Assembly: GCF_947489365.1 (NCBI RefSeq)
Contig: NZ_CANLDB010000001.1
Span: 186,001-250,000, forward strand
Length of the DNA: 64,000 bases
Reading direction: 5' to 3'
DNA from: an uncultured Nocardioides sp.
GTDB taxonomy: Bacteria > Actinomycetota > Actinomycetes > Propionibacteriales > Nocardioidaceae
The notes under the pieces are model-generated. The model worked only from the letters and a program-made list of their open reading frames with translations, made no database searches and was not told the DNA's origin. The stretch's first letter is position 1. Each line of letters starts with the position of its first letter. Position numbers and translations under genes: made by a program. Positions 34,818 through 43,974 of the stretch are shown here, piece by piece.

Positions 34818-36815
34818 GTGCCCGAGACCAGCCGCGTGAGAGAGGTCCTCGAGGCCGCCGTGGCGGCCATCGGGGGTGAGACGCGACCCGGTCAGGTGCA
34901 GATGGCGGAGGCCGTGGCGGCGTCGTTCACCTCCGGCGAGCACCTGCTGGTGCAGGCCGGCACCGGCACCGGCAAGTCGCTGGCCTACCTGGTCCCGTCG
35001 CTGCTGCGCGGCAAGCGCGTCGTCGTGGCCACGGCGACGCTGGCGCTGCAGCACCAGCTCGTCGAGCGGGACCTGCCGCGCCTGCTCGACGCGGTCGGCG
35101 ACCACCCCGCCCTCGACGACCTCGAGGAGGACCGAGCGTTCGCCGTCCTCAAGGGCCGCTCGAACTACGCCTGCCTGCACCGGGTGCGGGAGGGCGTCCC
35201 CGACGACCAGGGCGCGCTGGTCGACCTGCCGGAGGGCTCCCAGGGCGAGCAGGTGATCGCCCTGCGGGAGTGGGTCGAGGAGCAGGCGGCGGAGAAGGGC
35301 ACGGGGGAGAAGGACGGCGCGCCGCGCCACACCGACCGGGCCTGGCGCCAGGTCAGCGTCTCCGCGCGTGAGTGCCTCGGCGCGACCCGGTGCGCCTTCG
35401 GCGAGGAGTGCTTCGCCGAGCGCGCGAAGGAGCGCGCCGCGAAGGCCCGCGTCGTCGTCACCAACCACTCGATGCTGGCCATCGACGCCATCGAGGGCGT
35501 CCCCATGATCCCCGAGTACGACGCCGTCGTGGTCGACGAGGCCCACGAGCTCGCGGCCCGCGTCACGCAGGCCGCCACCGACGAGCTCACCGTCCCGGAG
35601 GTCGAGCGGGTCGCCCGGCGGGTGCAGCGCCACGTCGCCGACAAGGACGGCGACGACCCCGCCGAGGACCTCCTCGACGCCGCCGCGGCCCTGCGCGCCG
35701 CGGTCGACGAGTGCCCCGAGGGGCGCCTCGACCCGCCGCCGCAGGACCTGGCGGACGCGCTGGCGCTCGTCCGCGACGCGGTCCGTGCGTGCCTCTCGGC
35801 GATGCCGAAGGAGGCCGGCGGCGACTCGGACCCCGGCCGGCAGCAGGCGAAGGCCTGGCTGAGCGACCTGTTCGACCACACCGAGCGAATGGCGAAGAAC
35901 TCCGAGCACGACGTGCTGTGGCACGCGAAGGGCCGCGAGCGCATCCCCGCCCGCCTGTGCGTGGCCCCGCTGCACGTGGCGGGCACGGTCCGCTCGGGCC
36001 TGCTGGAGGAGAAGACGGTCGTCCTGACCAGCGCCACCCTGCGCCTCGGCGGCGACTTCCGGGCGGTGGCCTCGAGCCTCGGGCTGCGTCCCGACGACGA
36101 GCTCGGCTGGCAGGGGATCGACGTCGGCTCACCGTTCGACTACGCCCGCCAGGGGATCCTGTACGTCGCACGCCACCTGCCGCAGCCCGGCCGCGACGGC
36201 CTCGGCGCCGCCCAGCTCGACGAGCTCGCCGAGCTGGTGGACGCCGCGGACGGCCGCACCCTCGGGCTCTTCTCCTCGCGCCGCGCGGCCGAGACCGCGG
36301 CCGAGGGCCTCCGCGCCCGGCTGCCGCACCTGACGACGCTCGCGCAGGGCGAGGCGCAGCTGGGCGAGCTGGCGGCGCAGTTCGTGTCCGACCCCCACAC
36401 CTGCCTGTTCGGCACGCTCAGCCTCTGGCAGGGCCTCGACGTGCCCGGGGACACCTGCCAGCTCGTCGTCATCGACCGCATCCCCTTCCCGCGCCCCGAC
36501 GACCCCCTGATGTCGGCGCGTCAGAAGGCCGCCGACGCGGCCGGCGGCAACGGGTTCATGCAGGTCGCGGCCACCCACGCCGCGCTGCTGCTGGCCCAGG
36601 GCGCCGGTCGCCTGATCCGCAGCACGTCCGACAAGGGCGTGGTCGCGATCCTCGACCCGCGGCTCGCCACGGCGCGGTACGGCGGGTTCCTGCGCGCCGG
36701 GCTGCCGCCCATGTGGTCGACGTACGACCCGGCCGTCGCCCGTGCCGCGCTGGCCCGGTTGGCGTCGGCCGCCGGGTCACCGGTGGCGCCCCGGACGAAG
36801 GCTCAGACGAAGTAG
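34818..36815 (+). CDS. DinG/XPD-like ATP-dependent DNA helicase
   Basis: The 665-residue superfamily 2 helicase has Walker A GTGTGKSLAYLVP near 50 and DEAH in VVVDEAHELAAR. Late motifs include QGLDVPGDTCQLVVIDRIPF and QGAGRLIRS. Cysteines in the FeS-domain position (NYACLH, then ECLGATRCAFGEECF) support a 4Fe-4S cluster as in DinG. A TAGGGT box (34806-34811) ends 6 nt before the GTG, so it is leaderless. It converges on the next gene with a 13-bp overlap. Confidence 0.9.
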   Translation: MPETSRVREVLEAAVAAIGGETRPGQVQMAEAVAASFTSGEHLLVQAGTGTGKSLAYLVPSLLRGKRVVVATATLALQHQLVERDLPRLLDAVGDHPALDDLEEDRAFAVLKGRSNYACLHRVREGVPDDQGALVDLPEGSQGEQVIALREWVEEQAAEKGTGEKDGAPRHTDRAWRQVSVSARECLGATRCAFGEECFAERAKERAAKARVVVTNHSMLAIDAIEGVPMIPEYDAVVVDEAHELAARVTQAATDELTVPEVERVARRVQRHVADKDGDDPAEDLLDAAAALRAAVDECPEGRLDPPPQDLADALALVRDAVRACLSAMPKEAGGDSDPGRQQAKAWLSDLFDHTERMAKNSEHDVLWHAKGRERIPARLCVAPLHVAGTVRSGLLEEKTVVLTSATLRLGGDFRAVASSLGLRPDDELGWQGIDVGSPFDYARQGILYVARHLPQPGRDGLGAAQLDELAELVDAADGRTLGLFSSRRAAETAAEGLRARLPHLTTLAQGEAQLGELAAQFVSDPHTCLFGTLSLWQGLDVPGDTCQLVVIDRIPFPRPDDPLMSARQKAADAAGGNGFMQVAATHAALLLAQGAGRLIRSTSDKGVVAILDPRLATARYGGFLRAGLPPMWSTYDPAVARAALARLASAAGSPVAPRTKAQTK

Positions 36816-37201
36816 GAGGCGACGAAGAACGCCGCGACCGCGACCACCAGCACCAGCGCGGTCAGCCGCACCCACGGCGAGAAGCTGCTCGAGCTCGCCG
36901 CGGCGGAGTACCCGTCCATCTCTACGCCCCGGAGCTCGGGCGGGTCGTCCTCGGCACCCTCGGACCACCGCTCGTCGGCCCGGACCGTCAGCTCGCGACG
37001 GACCGCGTCCCGCCAGGCGTCGACCTGACGGGCGTCGTACCCCCCCCCGGTGACGAGGCTGAACCCACCTCGGGAGGACCAGGGGCTCGGCGCGTGGCCG
37101 GCGAGCAGGCGGCGGGTCTCGGCGACCGCCTCGTCGACCTCGGCGACGTCGTACGCCGGGCGGCCGCGCACCAGCGTGAAGTCGGGGGCCAGGAGGTCCA
37201 T
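36803..37201 (-). CDS. DivIVA-domain-like membrane protein
   Basis: The 132-residue protein has short motifs typical of actinobacterial DivIVA-domain repeats (YDVAEVDEAVAETRRLLAG and GGYDARQVDAWRDAV). A single C-terminal membrane helix follows (about 110-130), which would hold it as a tail anchor. A role at the membrane in growth or division is suggested by the domain only. Confidence 0.75.
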   Translation of the reverse strand: MDLLAPDFTLVRGRPAYDVAEVDEAVAETRRLLAGHAPSPWSSRGGFSLVTGGGYDARQVDAWRDAVRRELTVRADERWSEGAEDDPPELRGVEMDGYSAAASSSSFSPWVRLTALVLVVAVAAFFVASYFV

Positions 37202-37220
37202 GAGCCCCGACGCTACCGCC

Positions 37221-37817
37221 TCAGGCGTGGTGGTCCCGGGCTGCGTCCGACGCCCCGAGCTCGTCGGCCTCGGCGCGGTCGACGCGGCGGTGGAACCGCA
37301 TGCCGGCCAGTCCGCCGAGCATCGCGCCCACGAGGGTGACGGCGGCGACGATCGCCAGCCCGGCGAGGCCGACGCCGAGCTCGCCGGACGGCGGCGACAG
37401 CGGCGAGAGCTCCTCGGCGCCGCTGCTGTCGTTGCCGAGGACGGCGGCGGCGACGCCGAGCGCGACGGCGACGAGCACCGCCCAGCCCCAGACCGCGACG
37501 CCCTGGCGGACGCCGTGGAAGCGCGCCATGCGGCCCGCGACGTACCCGCCGGCGAGGTAGGCGAGGAACAGGACGACGAGGACGACGACGATCCCGGCGA
37601 CGCCGAGCTCGTAGGCGCTGGCGCCGGTCTCCTCGCCCGCGCGCTCCAGGGCGTCGCCGGTGCCCGTGTCGGTGATCGCGCCGAGGCCGAACCCCGTGAC
37701 CGCGAGCACCGCGCTGAGCAGGACGACCATCCCGAGCGAGGTCACGAAGCCGAGGAAGGCGCTGCCGACCTTCACCCCGCCGTACCTGTCCTTGGCCTGC
37801 TGGTGGATCTCGGACAC
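37221..37817 (-). CDS. four-helix membrane protein of unknown function
   Basis: The 198-residue protein has four membrane segments (about 20-45, 70-92, 105-128, 145-170) with Gly-rich faces (YLAGGYVAGRMARF). An acidic, His-ended tail closes it. It resembles actinobacterial DUF-type membrane proteins that I cannot name with certainty. It lies 19 bp after the DivIVA-like gene's start on the same strand. Confidence 0.7.
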   Translation of the reverse strand: MSEIHQQAKDRYGGVKVGSAFLGFVTSLGMVVLLSAVLAVTGFGLGAITDTGTGDALERAGEETGASAYELGVAGIVVVLVVLFLAYLAGGYVAGRMARFHGVRQGVAVWGWAVLVAVALGVAAAVLGNDSSGAEELSPLSPPSGELGVGLAGLAIVAAVTLVGAMLGGLAGMRFHRRVDRAEADELGASDAARDHHA

Positions 37818-37853
37818 GACGGCCTCCTCGACTGGGTCCGGTGGTGGTGGTGC

Positions 37854-39131
37854 CTAGAGTCGCGGAACCCCGTCCCAGCCGCCTCGCGGCGCGCCGCGCA
37901 GGCCCAGGAACCCGGCGACGGTCGGGGCGACGTCCACGGTGGTGGCCGCTGCCGGCGACGTGCCCCGTCGTACGGCGGGGTGGCCGCCGGAGAGGAAGAA
38001 CGGGATGGGCGCCGTCGTCGGGTGGCCGTGGTTTCCGGGCAGCGGGTTGGACCCCGGGCTCGGGTCGCTGAAGCGCCAGCCCGCCCGCGCGTAGACGACG
38101 ACGTCGCCCGCCTCCGGCCCGAGCCGCAGCCAGGACGACGCACGCCGGCGGTCGTGGGCGGCCAGGACGCCGTCGGTGGCCAGGGCGAGGCGGCGGATGC
38201 GCGCCACGGCGCGCTCTCGGTCGCGGTCCGGACCCGTCCAGTAGACGAGGTCGGCCCCGCCGTTCTGGCCCACCACGACGTTGCCCGCCAGCAGGGGGTC
38301 GTCGGTGAGCACCGGCGTCAGCGAGACGGACCGGTCCGGTCGCGACCAGTCCATCGAGTGGTCGGCGAGGACGACGAGCAGCGAGTCGCGCCACCGGCCG
38401 CTCTCCTTCAGCGCGTCGACGAGCCGCGACACCTGGAGGTCCCCGGAGGCCAGGGCGGCCCGGCGGGCGAGCTGGAGCGAGGTGCCGGTGAGGTCGGAGT
38501 GCCCGACCCGGTCGATGTCGCCGAGGTTGACGAAGACCAGGTCGGGGTCGAACCGGTCGACCATCGCGAGCGTCGCGTCCATCGTGAACGCGTCGGGCGC
38601 GTGCCCGGAGACGGGGACGACGGGGAACGGCTCCCAGCGGTGCGTGGCCCGGGGCCCGAAGATGCCGTAGAGGTACTCCTTCGACAGGACCGTGCCGCTC
38701 GTCAGCCCCTGCCGGCGGCAGCGCTCCAGGACGGTGTCGGCGCGCATGTCGGCGGGCCGGTCCATCGTGCGGGTCTCGCCGAGGTCCCGGTCGTAGATCG
38801 CGTTGGCGGGCACGCCGCTGCGGTCGGGCCGAACCCCGGTCATCATCATCGTGTGGTTGGGGATGGTCTCCATCACCGGCAGCGAGCGGGCACGCGGGAA
38901 GCGGCGGCCGCCGTCGCGCAGGCCCCGCACCGTCGGCATCAGGTCGAGGCCGAGCTCCCCGTCGATCTCCGCGGGTCGGCATCCGTCGAGGACGACGACG
39001 TACGCGCGGCGCCGCCGTGAGCCCCGCCGGGCGGCGACCGTCGCTGCCGCGGGAGCCGTCGCGGCGGTCGAGAGGACGACGCCCCCGCCCAGCCGCAGGA
39101 CCGTGCGGCGGCTCGGGCCCGGCGCGGTCAT
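37854..39131 (-). CDS. Tat-exported alkaline phosphatase-superfamily phosphodiesterase
   Basis: The 425-residue protein starts with a twin-arginine signal (SRRTVLRLGG). The phosphodiesterase/nucleotide pyrophosphatase core follows: VVLDGCRPAEID, the nucleophile region ETIPNHTMMMTGVRPDRSG, NLGDIDRVGHSD and LADHSMDW, and a late GNHGHP as metal ligands. It probably releases phosphate from nucleotides or diesters outside the cell. The ATG overlaps the phoD stop, so the two phosphatases are coupled. Confidence 0.88.
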   Translation of the reverse strand: MTAPGPSRRTVLRLGGGVVLSTAATAPAAATVAARRGSRRRRAYVVVLDGCRPAEIDGELGLDLMPTVRGLRDGGRRFPRARSLPVMETIPNHTMMMTGVRPDRSGVPANAIYDRDLGETRTMDRPADMRADTVLERCRRQGLTSGTVLSKEYLYGIFGPRATHRWEPFPVVPVSGHAPDAFTMDATLAMVDRFDPDLVFVNLGDIDRVGHSDLTGTSLQLARRAALASGDLQVSRLVDALKESGRWRDSLLVVLADHSMDWSRPDRSVSLTPVLTDDPLLAGNVVVGQNGGADLVYWTGPDRDRERAVARIRRLALATDGVLAAHDRRRASSWLRLGPEAGDVVVYARAGWRFSDPSPGSNPLPGNHGHPTTAPIPFFLSGGHPAVRRGTSPAAATTVDVAPTVAGFLGLRGAPRGGWDGVPRL

Positions 39132-40831
39132 CGCCCACCACCCACCGGGCGGCTCGCGCGCTCGAGGCGCGCCGTGCCCGCCGGAGTCGCCCAGGACGTC
39201 GACCACGCCGCCGTCGCCCGCCGATCCGTCCGGGACGAGATCACCCACCAGTCCATCTGCACCCTCTCGCTGGTCACGTCGAGCACGCTGAAGCCGTGGC
39301 TGTCGAAGTCCAGGTACTTCACGTGCGGGTTGTCGGCCTTGATCGCCGTCTCGACCGCCACGCTCGTGGTGCGCGGCGGCGTGCCGGTGATGTCCTTGAG
39401 GTTGTTCGAGGTCACCGACGTGCACACCAGCTCCACCCCGGCGCTGGCCTCGCCGTCGACCGGCACCGGGTAGGTGCCGGCGTCGTACGGCAGCTCGGCG
39501 GCCCACCCCGAGTGGATGTCGCCGGTCAGGAACACGACGTCGCGCACGCCCCGGTCGCGGATGTGGGCGAACAGCTCGCGGCGGTCGTCGGTGTAACCGT
39601 CCCACTGGTCCACGTTGTATGGCGACCCGTCCCGCGGGAGCAGCCCCGTCACGTCGTTGACGTTGTCGACGAGCTCGGCCGGGAGGGACGCGAAGGTCAC
39701 GGGCGCGATCATCACGGGGTTGCCGACGAGCCGCCACTGCGGACGTGAGGGGCGCAGGGAGTCCTTCAGCCAGTGCAGCTGCTGGCGCCCGGTGATCGTG
39801 CGGTCGGGGTCGCTGACCTCGCCGTCGACGAGCGGGGTGGCCACCTGCTGGTCGCGGTAGGTGCGGAGGTCGAGCATGCTCAGCTCGGCGAGCTGACCGA
39901 AGCGCAGGCGCCGGTAGAGACGGGTGCCGTCGCCGAGGTCGGCGGTGGCCGACATGCGCGCCGGCATCCACTCGTCGTACGCGCGGTGGGCGCGGGCGCG
40001 GCGTCGCCGCCAGCCGCCCTCGTCGGGCTGGTGGTTCTCGGCGCCGCGCCGCCAGGCGTCGTTCGCGGACTCGTGGTCGTCCCAGGTGACCACGAACGGC
40101 AGCCGGGCGTGGAGGTCGGCGAGGTCGGGGTCGGCCTTGTACTGCGCGTGCCGCTGGCGGTAGTCCGCCAGGCTCACGATCTCGCGGGCGGGGACGTGGG
40201 CGCGCACGTCGGTGTCCTGCTGCCCGGCGCCGTACTCGGTCGGGGCGTACTCGTAGAGGTAGTCGCCGAGGTGCAGCACCAGGTCGAGGTCGTCGCGGGC
40301 GGCCAGGTGCCGGTACGCCGAGAACCAGCCGGCCTGCAGGTTCGCGCAGGAGACCACGCCCCAGCGGAGGCGGTCCGGCGAGGCGTCGGGCGCGGGGGCG
40401 GTGCGGGTGCGGCCGACACGGCTGGTCCGGCCCTGCCAGGTGAAGCGGTACCAGTACCAGCGCGCCGGCCGCAGCCCGCCGACGTCGACCTTGACCGTGT
40501 GGTCGCGCCAGGGTCCGGTGACGGCGCGACCGCGACGGACGACCCAACGGAACGACGGGTCGTCGGCGACCTCCCACCGGACCTCGACGCGGGGCCCGCG
40601 GCCGGAGCCGGGGGCGGACGCCGCGGTCGGGGTGACCCGGGTCCACAGGACGACGCCGGTCGGCAGCGGATCGCCGGAGGCGACGCCGTGACGGAAGGCG
40701 CGGGACGAGGAGGCCGGGGCGGCTGTCGTGGCTGAGCCGGCGGCAGGGGCGACGGGGGAGGTCGCGAGCAGGGCGGTGCCGGCGGCGCCGGCCGCGAGCA
40801 CGGTACGACGGGAGGCGGAGGAAGGACTCAC
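39128..40831 (-). CDS. phoD: alkaline phosphatase PhoD
   Basis: The 567-residue protein has a Tat signal (SRRTVLAAGA), the PhoD N-terminal fibronectin-like domain (FRHGVASGDPLPTGVVLWTR) and the PhoD catalytic domain. Catalytic motifs include HLGDYLYEY, TWDDHESANDAW and LTGDIHSGW. PhoD is a secreted Ca/Fe-dependent phosphatase induced at low phosphate. The start is GTG 40831. I see no clear PHO box upstream, where lexA converges in tandem. Confidence 0.93.
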   Translation of the reverse strand: MSPSSASRRTVLAAGAAGTALLATSPVAPAAGSATTAAPASSSRAFRHGVASGDPLPTGVVLWTRVTPTAASAPGSGRGPRVEVRWEVADDPSFRWVVRRGRAVTGPWRDHTVKVDVGGLRPARWYWYRFTWQGRTSRVGRTRTAPAPDASPDRLRWGVVSCANLQAGWFSAYRHLAARDDLDLVLHLGDYLYEYAPTEYGAGQQDTDVRAHVPAREIVSLADYRQRHAQYKADPDLADLHARLPFVVTWDDHESANDAWRRGAENHQPDEGGWRRRRARAHRAYDEWMPARMSATADLGDGTRLYRRLRFGQLAELSMLDLRTYRDQQVATPLVDGEVSDPDRTITGRQQLHWLKDSLRPSRPQWRLVGNPVMIAPVTFASLPAELVDNVNDVTGLLPRDGSPYNVDQWDGYTDDRRELFAHIRDRGVRDVVFLTGDIHSGWAAELPYDAGTYPVPVDGEASAGVELVCTSVTSNNLKDITGTPPRTTSVAVETAIKADNPHVKYLDFDSHGFSVLDVTSERVQMDWWVISSRTDRRATAAWSTSWATPAGTARLERASRPVGGGR

Positions 40832-40897
40832 ACCTCAGTGAACGCCCGTCCGGGCCGTGCGTGACGGCCCGGACGGCAACGGTCACCGAGAGTTCAC

Positions 40898-41650
40898 CTA
40901 CAGGCGGCGCAGGACCGTGGTGACCTTGCCCAGCACCGAGGCGTGGGTGCCGTCGATGGGGGAGAACGCGTCGTTGTGGGGCAGCAGCCAGACCTGGCCG
41001 GAGTCGGTGCGCTTGAAGGTCTTCACCGTGGCCTCGCCGTCGATCATGGCGGCCACGACGTCACCGTTGATGGCGGTGGGCTGCTGGCGGACGACCACGT
41101 AGTCGCCGTCGCAGATCGCGGCGTCGACCATCGAGTCGCCCCGCACCTCGAGCAGGAAGAGGGTGCCCTCGCCGACGAGCTGGCGCGGCAGCGGGAAGAT
41201 CTCCTCGACCCGCTCCTCGGCCAGGATCGGGCCACCGGCCGCGATGCGCCCGACCATCGGCACGTAGGCGGCGGCGGGCATGGCGTCGCCGGCCCCGGTG
41301 TCGTCGATCGCGGAGGGTCCCGCCGACGACAGGGCCCGGCGTGCGGCGAGCGCGTCCGGCATGAGGACCTCGAGCGCCCGGGGGCGGTTCGGGTCGCGTC
41401 GCAGGAAGCCCTTCTTCTCCAGCACGCGGAGCTGGTGGGCGACCGACGAGGACGAGGTGAGGCCGACCTCCTGGCCGATCTCCCGCATGCTGGGCGGGTA
41501 GCCCCGCTGCTCCAGGGAGTCCCGGACGACCTGCAGCACGCGCTGCTGCCGGGGCGTCAGGCCCGACGGGTCGGGCGGGCCGTCGGGGAGCTCGGTCACG
41601 GAGCCCGCACGGTCGGCCCCGGGATCGTCGGGGGTCTTCGCCTTGGCCAT
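40898..41650 (-). CDS. lexA: SOS repressor LexA
   Basis: The 250-residue protein has a winged HTH ([20 protein letters not shown]) and the self-cleavage Ala-Gly bond in [14 protein letters not shown]. The Ser in [10 protein letters not shown] and the Lys in ATVKTFKR form the catalytic dyad. It has an acidic N-terminal extension of ~40 residues, common in Actinobacteria. It is divergent from a LysM gene, with several SOS boxes between them, so it represses itself. Confidence 0.96.
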   Translation of the reverse strand: MAKAKTPDDPGADRAGSVTELPDGPPDPSGLTPRQQRVLQVVRDSLEQRGYPPSMREIGQEVGLTSSSSVAHQLRVLEKKGFLRRDPNRPRALEVLMPDALAARRALSSAGPSAIDDTGAGDAMPAAAYVPMVGRIAAGGPILAEERVEEIFPLPRQLVGEGTLFLLEVRGDSMVDAAICDGDYVVVRQQPTAINGDVVAAMIDGEATVKTFKRTDSGQVWLLPHNDAFSPIDGTHASVLGKVTTVLRRL

Positions 41651-41733
41651 CGTGTCGCCTCCAGGGTGCCGTGCCGGCCCGCTGCGCAGGCCGCTGTCGT
41701 GGCGCTCACCGTACGCCGAGGCGGCCCCGAGGT

Positions 41734-41749
41734 TCAAACATCTGTTCGA
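41734..41749. promoter_or_regulatory. SOS box (LexA operator) near lexA
   Basis: On the minus strand the site reads TCGAACAGATGTTTGA, one mismatch from the actinobacterial palindrome TCGAAC-N4-GTTCGA. It is 84 bp before the lexA ATG. Confidence 0.8.
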
Positions 41750-41782
41750 TCAGCGTGTCGTGCGCGCCGGTCGGGGTGCGGG

Positions 41783-41798
41783 TCGAACGCGTGTTCGT
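41783..41798. promoter_or_regulatory. SOS box (LexA operator), central
   Basis: TCGAACGCGTGTTCGT matches the TCGAAC-N4-GTTCGA consensus except for the last base. It lies between the two divergent genes. Confidence 0.8.
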
Positions 41799-41806
41799 CC
41801 GAGGTC

Positions 41807-41835
41807 TTGCGACGTTCGAACAGATGCTCTACCGT
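41807..41835 (+). promoter_or_regulatory. promoter with embedded weak SOS box for the LysM gene
   Basis: TTGCGA (41807-41812) and TACCGT (41830-41835) are 17 nt apart. The spacer contains TCGAACAGATGCTCTA (41816-41831), a good half-site with a degenerate second half. Further on, GTTCGATCGAAC (41845-41856) is an additional palindrome. The remaining DNA to 41949 is a leader of about 105 nt with no other feature I can name. Confidence 0.6.
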
Positions 41836-41949
41836 CGCATGTGTGTTCGATCGAACGTGAGTACGAAGGCCGACCCGCCGCCACTGTCGGTGGTCGCCCG
41901 TAGAACTCGTCCCGATCGCAGCGCACCCCTTCTTCCCCAGGAGGTCCCC

Positions 41950-42312
41950 ATGGACACCACTCTCTCCGCCCGCACCGTCGGCGCCGTCAGCCCGGCCCCC
42001 GTGCGTCTGACCCGACGGGGCCGGCTCGTCGTCTTTGTCGGCTCCCTGCTGCTCGTCCTGGGCGTCGTCCTGGGTCTCGGCCTGTCCCTGGACACCTCGA
42101 GCGCGACGCGCGACGCCGGGACGCCCCCGCCCACCGAGGTCGTCACGGTCGGGACGGGCGAGACGCTGTGGGACATCGCCGCCGACCTCGCCGGCCGGGG
42201 GGTCGGCGACGGTGACGTGCGGGTCGTCGTCCAGGACCTCGAGGAGCTCAACGGCCTCGACTCGGCCATGCTGCTGGCCGGTCAGGACCTCCGGGTCCCG
42301 CTCGTCGACTGA
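41950..42312 (+). CDS. LysM-domain membrane protein, DivS/ChiZ-like SOS cell-division suppressor
   Basis: The 120-residue protein has a cytoplasmic basic N-terminus, one membrane segment (about 27-47) and a C-terminal LysM domain (TVGTGETLWDIAADL ... DLRVPLVD) that would bind peptidoglycan. The gene divergent from lexA in Corynebacterium (divS) and Mycobacterium (Rv2719c, ChiZ) is an SOS-induced division inhibitor. Position, topology and LysM domain fit that role here. Sequence alone does not prove it. Confidence 0.82.
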   Translation: MDTTLSARTVGAVSPAPVRLTRRGRLVVFVGSLLLVLGVVLGLGLSLDTSSATRDAGTPPPTEVVTVGTGETLWDIAADLAGRGVGDGDVRVVVQDLEELNGLDSAMLLAGQDLRVPLVD

Positions 42313-42662
42313 CCCGTCGCTCGATCGGACCGGTCGGACCCGTCCTGCGCGTGCCGGCTCTCGTACGCCGGTGCGGCGTCGCGGCCCGTGAACAGCCGGA
42401 CGGCGCGGGCCAGCAGGATGAGCGCGGTGAACAGGCAGGCAACCGCGCCCAGCGAGGCGGCGGCGAGGAACAACCACCCGCGGCTCTCACCCGACCGCGC
42501 CGCGGTGCCGAAGTCGATGGCCGCGACGACCAGGTAGCCCCAGGCCACCGCGGTCAGCGTGACGCCGAGGGCCAGGAGCAGGAGCCGCGCGATGGGGAGC
42601 CGTGAGCGCTCCGAGGGTCGCCGAGGGCCCGCGCGCTTGCCCCCGCGTTTCCCCCCGGCCAC
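42282..42662 (-). CDS. small membrane protein
   Basis: The 126-residue protein has a very basic N-terminus (GGKRGGKRAGPRR), two membrane segments (about 25-48 and 62-85) and a hydrophilic tail. It converges on the LysM gene with a 31-bp overlap of the 3' ends. Function unknown. Confidence 0.65.
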   Translation of the reverse strand: MAGGKRGGKRAGPRRPSERSRLPIARLLLLALGVTLTAVAWGYLVVAAIDFGTAARSGESRGWLFLAAASLGAVACLFTALILLARAVRLFTGRDAAPAYESRHAQDGSDRSDRATGQSTSGTRRS

Positions 42663-42687
42663 GGCGCCATCATCGCACCCGGCCCGG

Positions 42688-43962
42688 TCACAGGGAGAAG
42701 ACGAGCCCGGCGATCGCGGCGTTGGAGAAGTTGGCGAGGCTGGCGGCCAGCAGCGCGCGGAGCCCGAGCGCGGCGAGCAGGGAGCGGCGCTCCGGCGCCA
42801 GGGACCCCACCACGCCCAGGATGATCGCGATCGAGGCGAAGTTCGCGAACCCCGCGAGCGCGAAGGTCACCACGACGACCGTCAGCGGGTCGAGCCCGGC
42901 GACGGCGGGCCCGAAGTCGGCGTACGCGACGAACTCGTTCAGCACGGTCTTCTGGCCGATCCACGAGCCCGCCTGCACCGCCTCCGACCACGGCACGCCG
43001 AGCAGCCACGCCAGCGGGGCCAGGGCCCAGCCGAGGATCCGCTCGAAGGTGAGCCCGTCGTAGCCGAACCAGCCGCCGACGGCGCCCAGCAGGCCGTTGG
43101 CCAGGGCGATGAGGGCGACGAAGGCGATGAGCAGTGCGCCGACCGTGATGGCGATCCGGCCACCCGCGAGCGCACCGCGGCCGATCGCGTCGATGAGGTT
43201 GCGCGACTCGGTGTCGCGGACCTCCCGGACGTCGAGGTCGTCGAGGTCGACCCGCTCCTCGCCCTCGGCGAGCACGATGCTCGCGGGCTCCTTCTCGACC
43301 GGCGTGGAGTCCGGCCACATGAGCTTCGCGAACAGCAGTGCGGCCGGGGCGTTCATGACGGTCGCGGCGAGCAGGTACTCCAGCGGGGCGCCCAGCAGGG
43401 AGTACCCCACGAGGGTGGAGCCGGCGGCGGCCGTGAGCCCGCCGACCATGACGGTGAAGATCTGTCCGGCCCGCAACGAGCGCAGGTACGGCGCGATCAT
43501 CAGCGGCGCCTCGCTCTGGCCGAGGAAGATGACGGTGCTGGCGTAGAGCGACTCCACCTTGGACACGCCCAGCACCCGCGACAGCGCGCCCCCGATCCAG
43601 TGCGTGGCGTACTGGATGACCCGCAGGTAGAACAGCAGGCCGATCAGGGCGCCGAGGAAGATGATCACCGGCAGGACCGACAGGGCGAAGATCGTGCCGT
43701 CGTCGCCGCCGGCCTCGTAGAGCGGCCCGAAGAGGAAGGACGTCCCCTCGTCGGTGTAGCCGATGAGATCCGCGACCCGGTCGGACGCCCACCCCAGCGC
43801 CCGCTGGCCGGGACCCCAGCGCAGGACCAGCGCCGCGAAGGCGACCTGCAGGCCGAGCGCGGCGAGGAGGGTCCGCCAGGAGATGCCCTTGCGGTCGGTG
43901 CTCAGCGCCCATGCGACCGCGAGGAGCAGTGCGAGGCCCAGGACCCCCCGGAAGTCAGCCAT
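42688..43962 (-). CDS. nupC: concentrative nucleoside transporter (NupC/CNT family)
   Basis: The 424-residue protein has about ten membrane segments and the CNT signatures IFLGQSEAPLMIAPYL and LNEFVAYADF, which build the nucleoside and Na+/H+ sites. It carries an unusual charged insert near 215-245 (AEGEERVDLDDLDVREVRD) between two halves. It is expected to import nucleosides by ion symport. It is 12 bp upstream of the next minus-strand stop boundary, a separate gene. Confidence 0.9.
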   Translation of the reverse strand: MADFRGVLGLALLLAVAWALSTDRKGISWRTLLAALGLQVAFAALVLRWGPGQRALGWASDRVADLIGYTDEGTSFLFGPLYEAGGDDGTIFALSVLPVIIFLGALIGLLFYLRVIQYATHWIGGALSRVLGVSKVESLYASTVIFLGQSEAPLMIAPYLRSLRAGQIFTVMVGGLTAAAGSTLVGYSLLGAPLEYLLAATVMNAPAALLFAKLMWPDSTPVEKEPASIVLAEGEERVDLDDLDVREVRDTESRNLIDAIGRGALAGGRIAITVGALLIAFVALIALANGLLGAVGGWFGYDGLTFERILGWALAPLAWLLGVPWSEAVQAGSWIGQKTVLNEFVAYADFGPAVAGLDPLTVVVVTFALAGFANFASIAIILGVVGSLAPERRSLLAALGLRALLAASLANFSNAAIAGLVFSL

Positions 43963-43974
43963 GCGGCGATCCTG

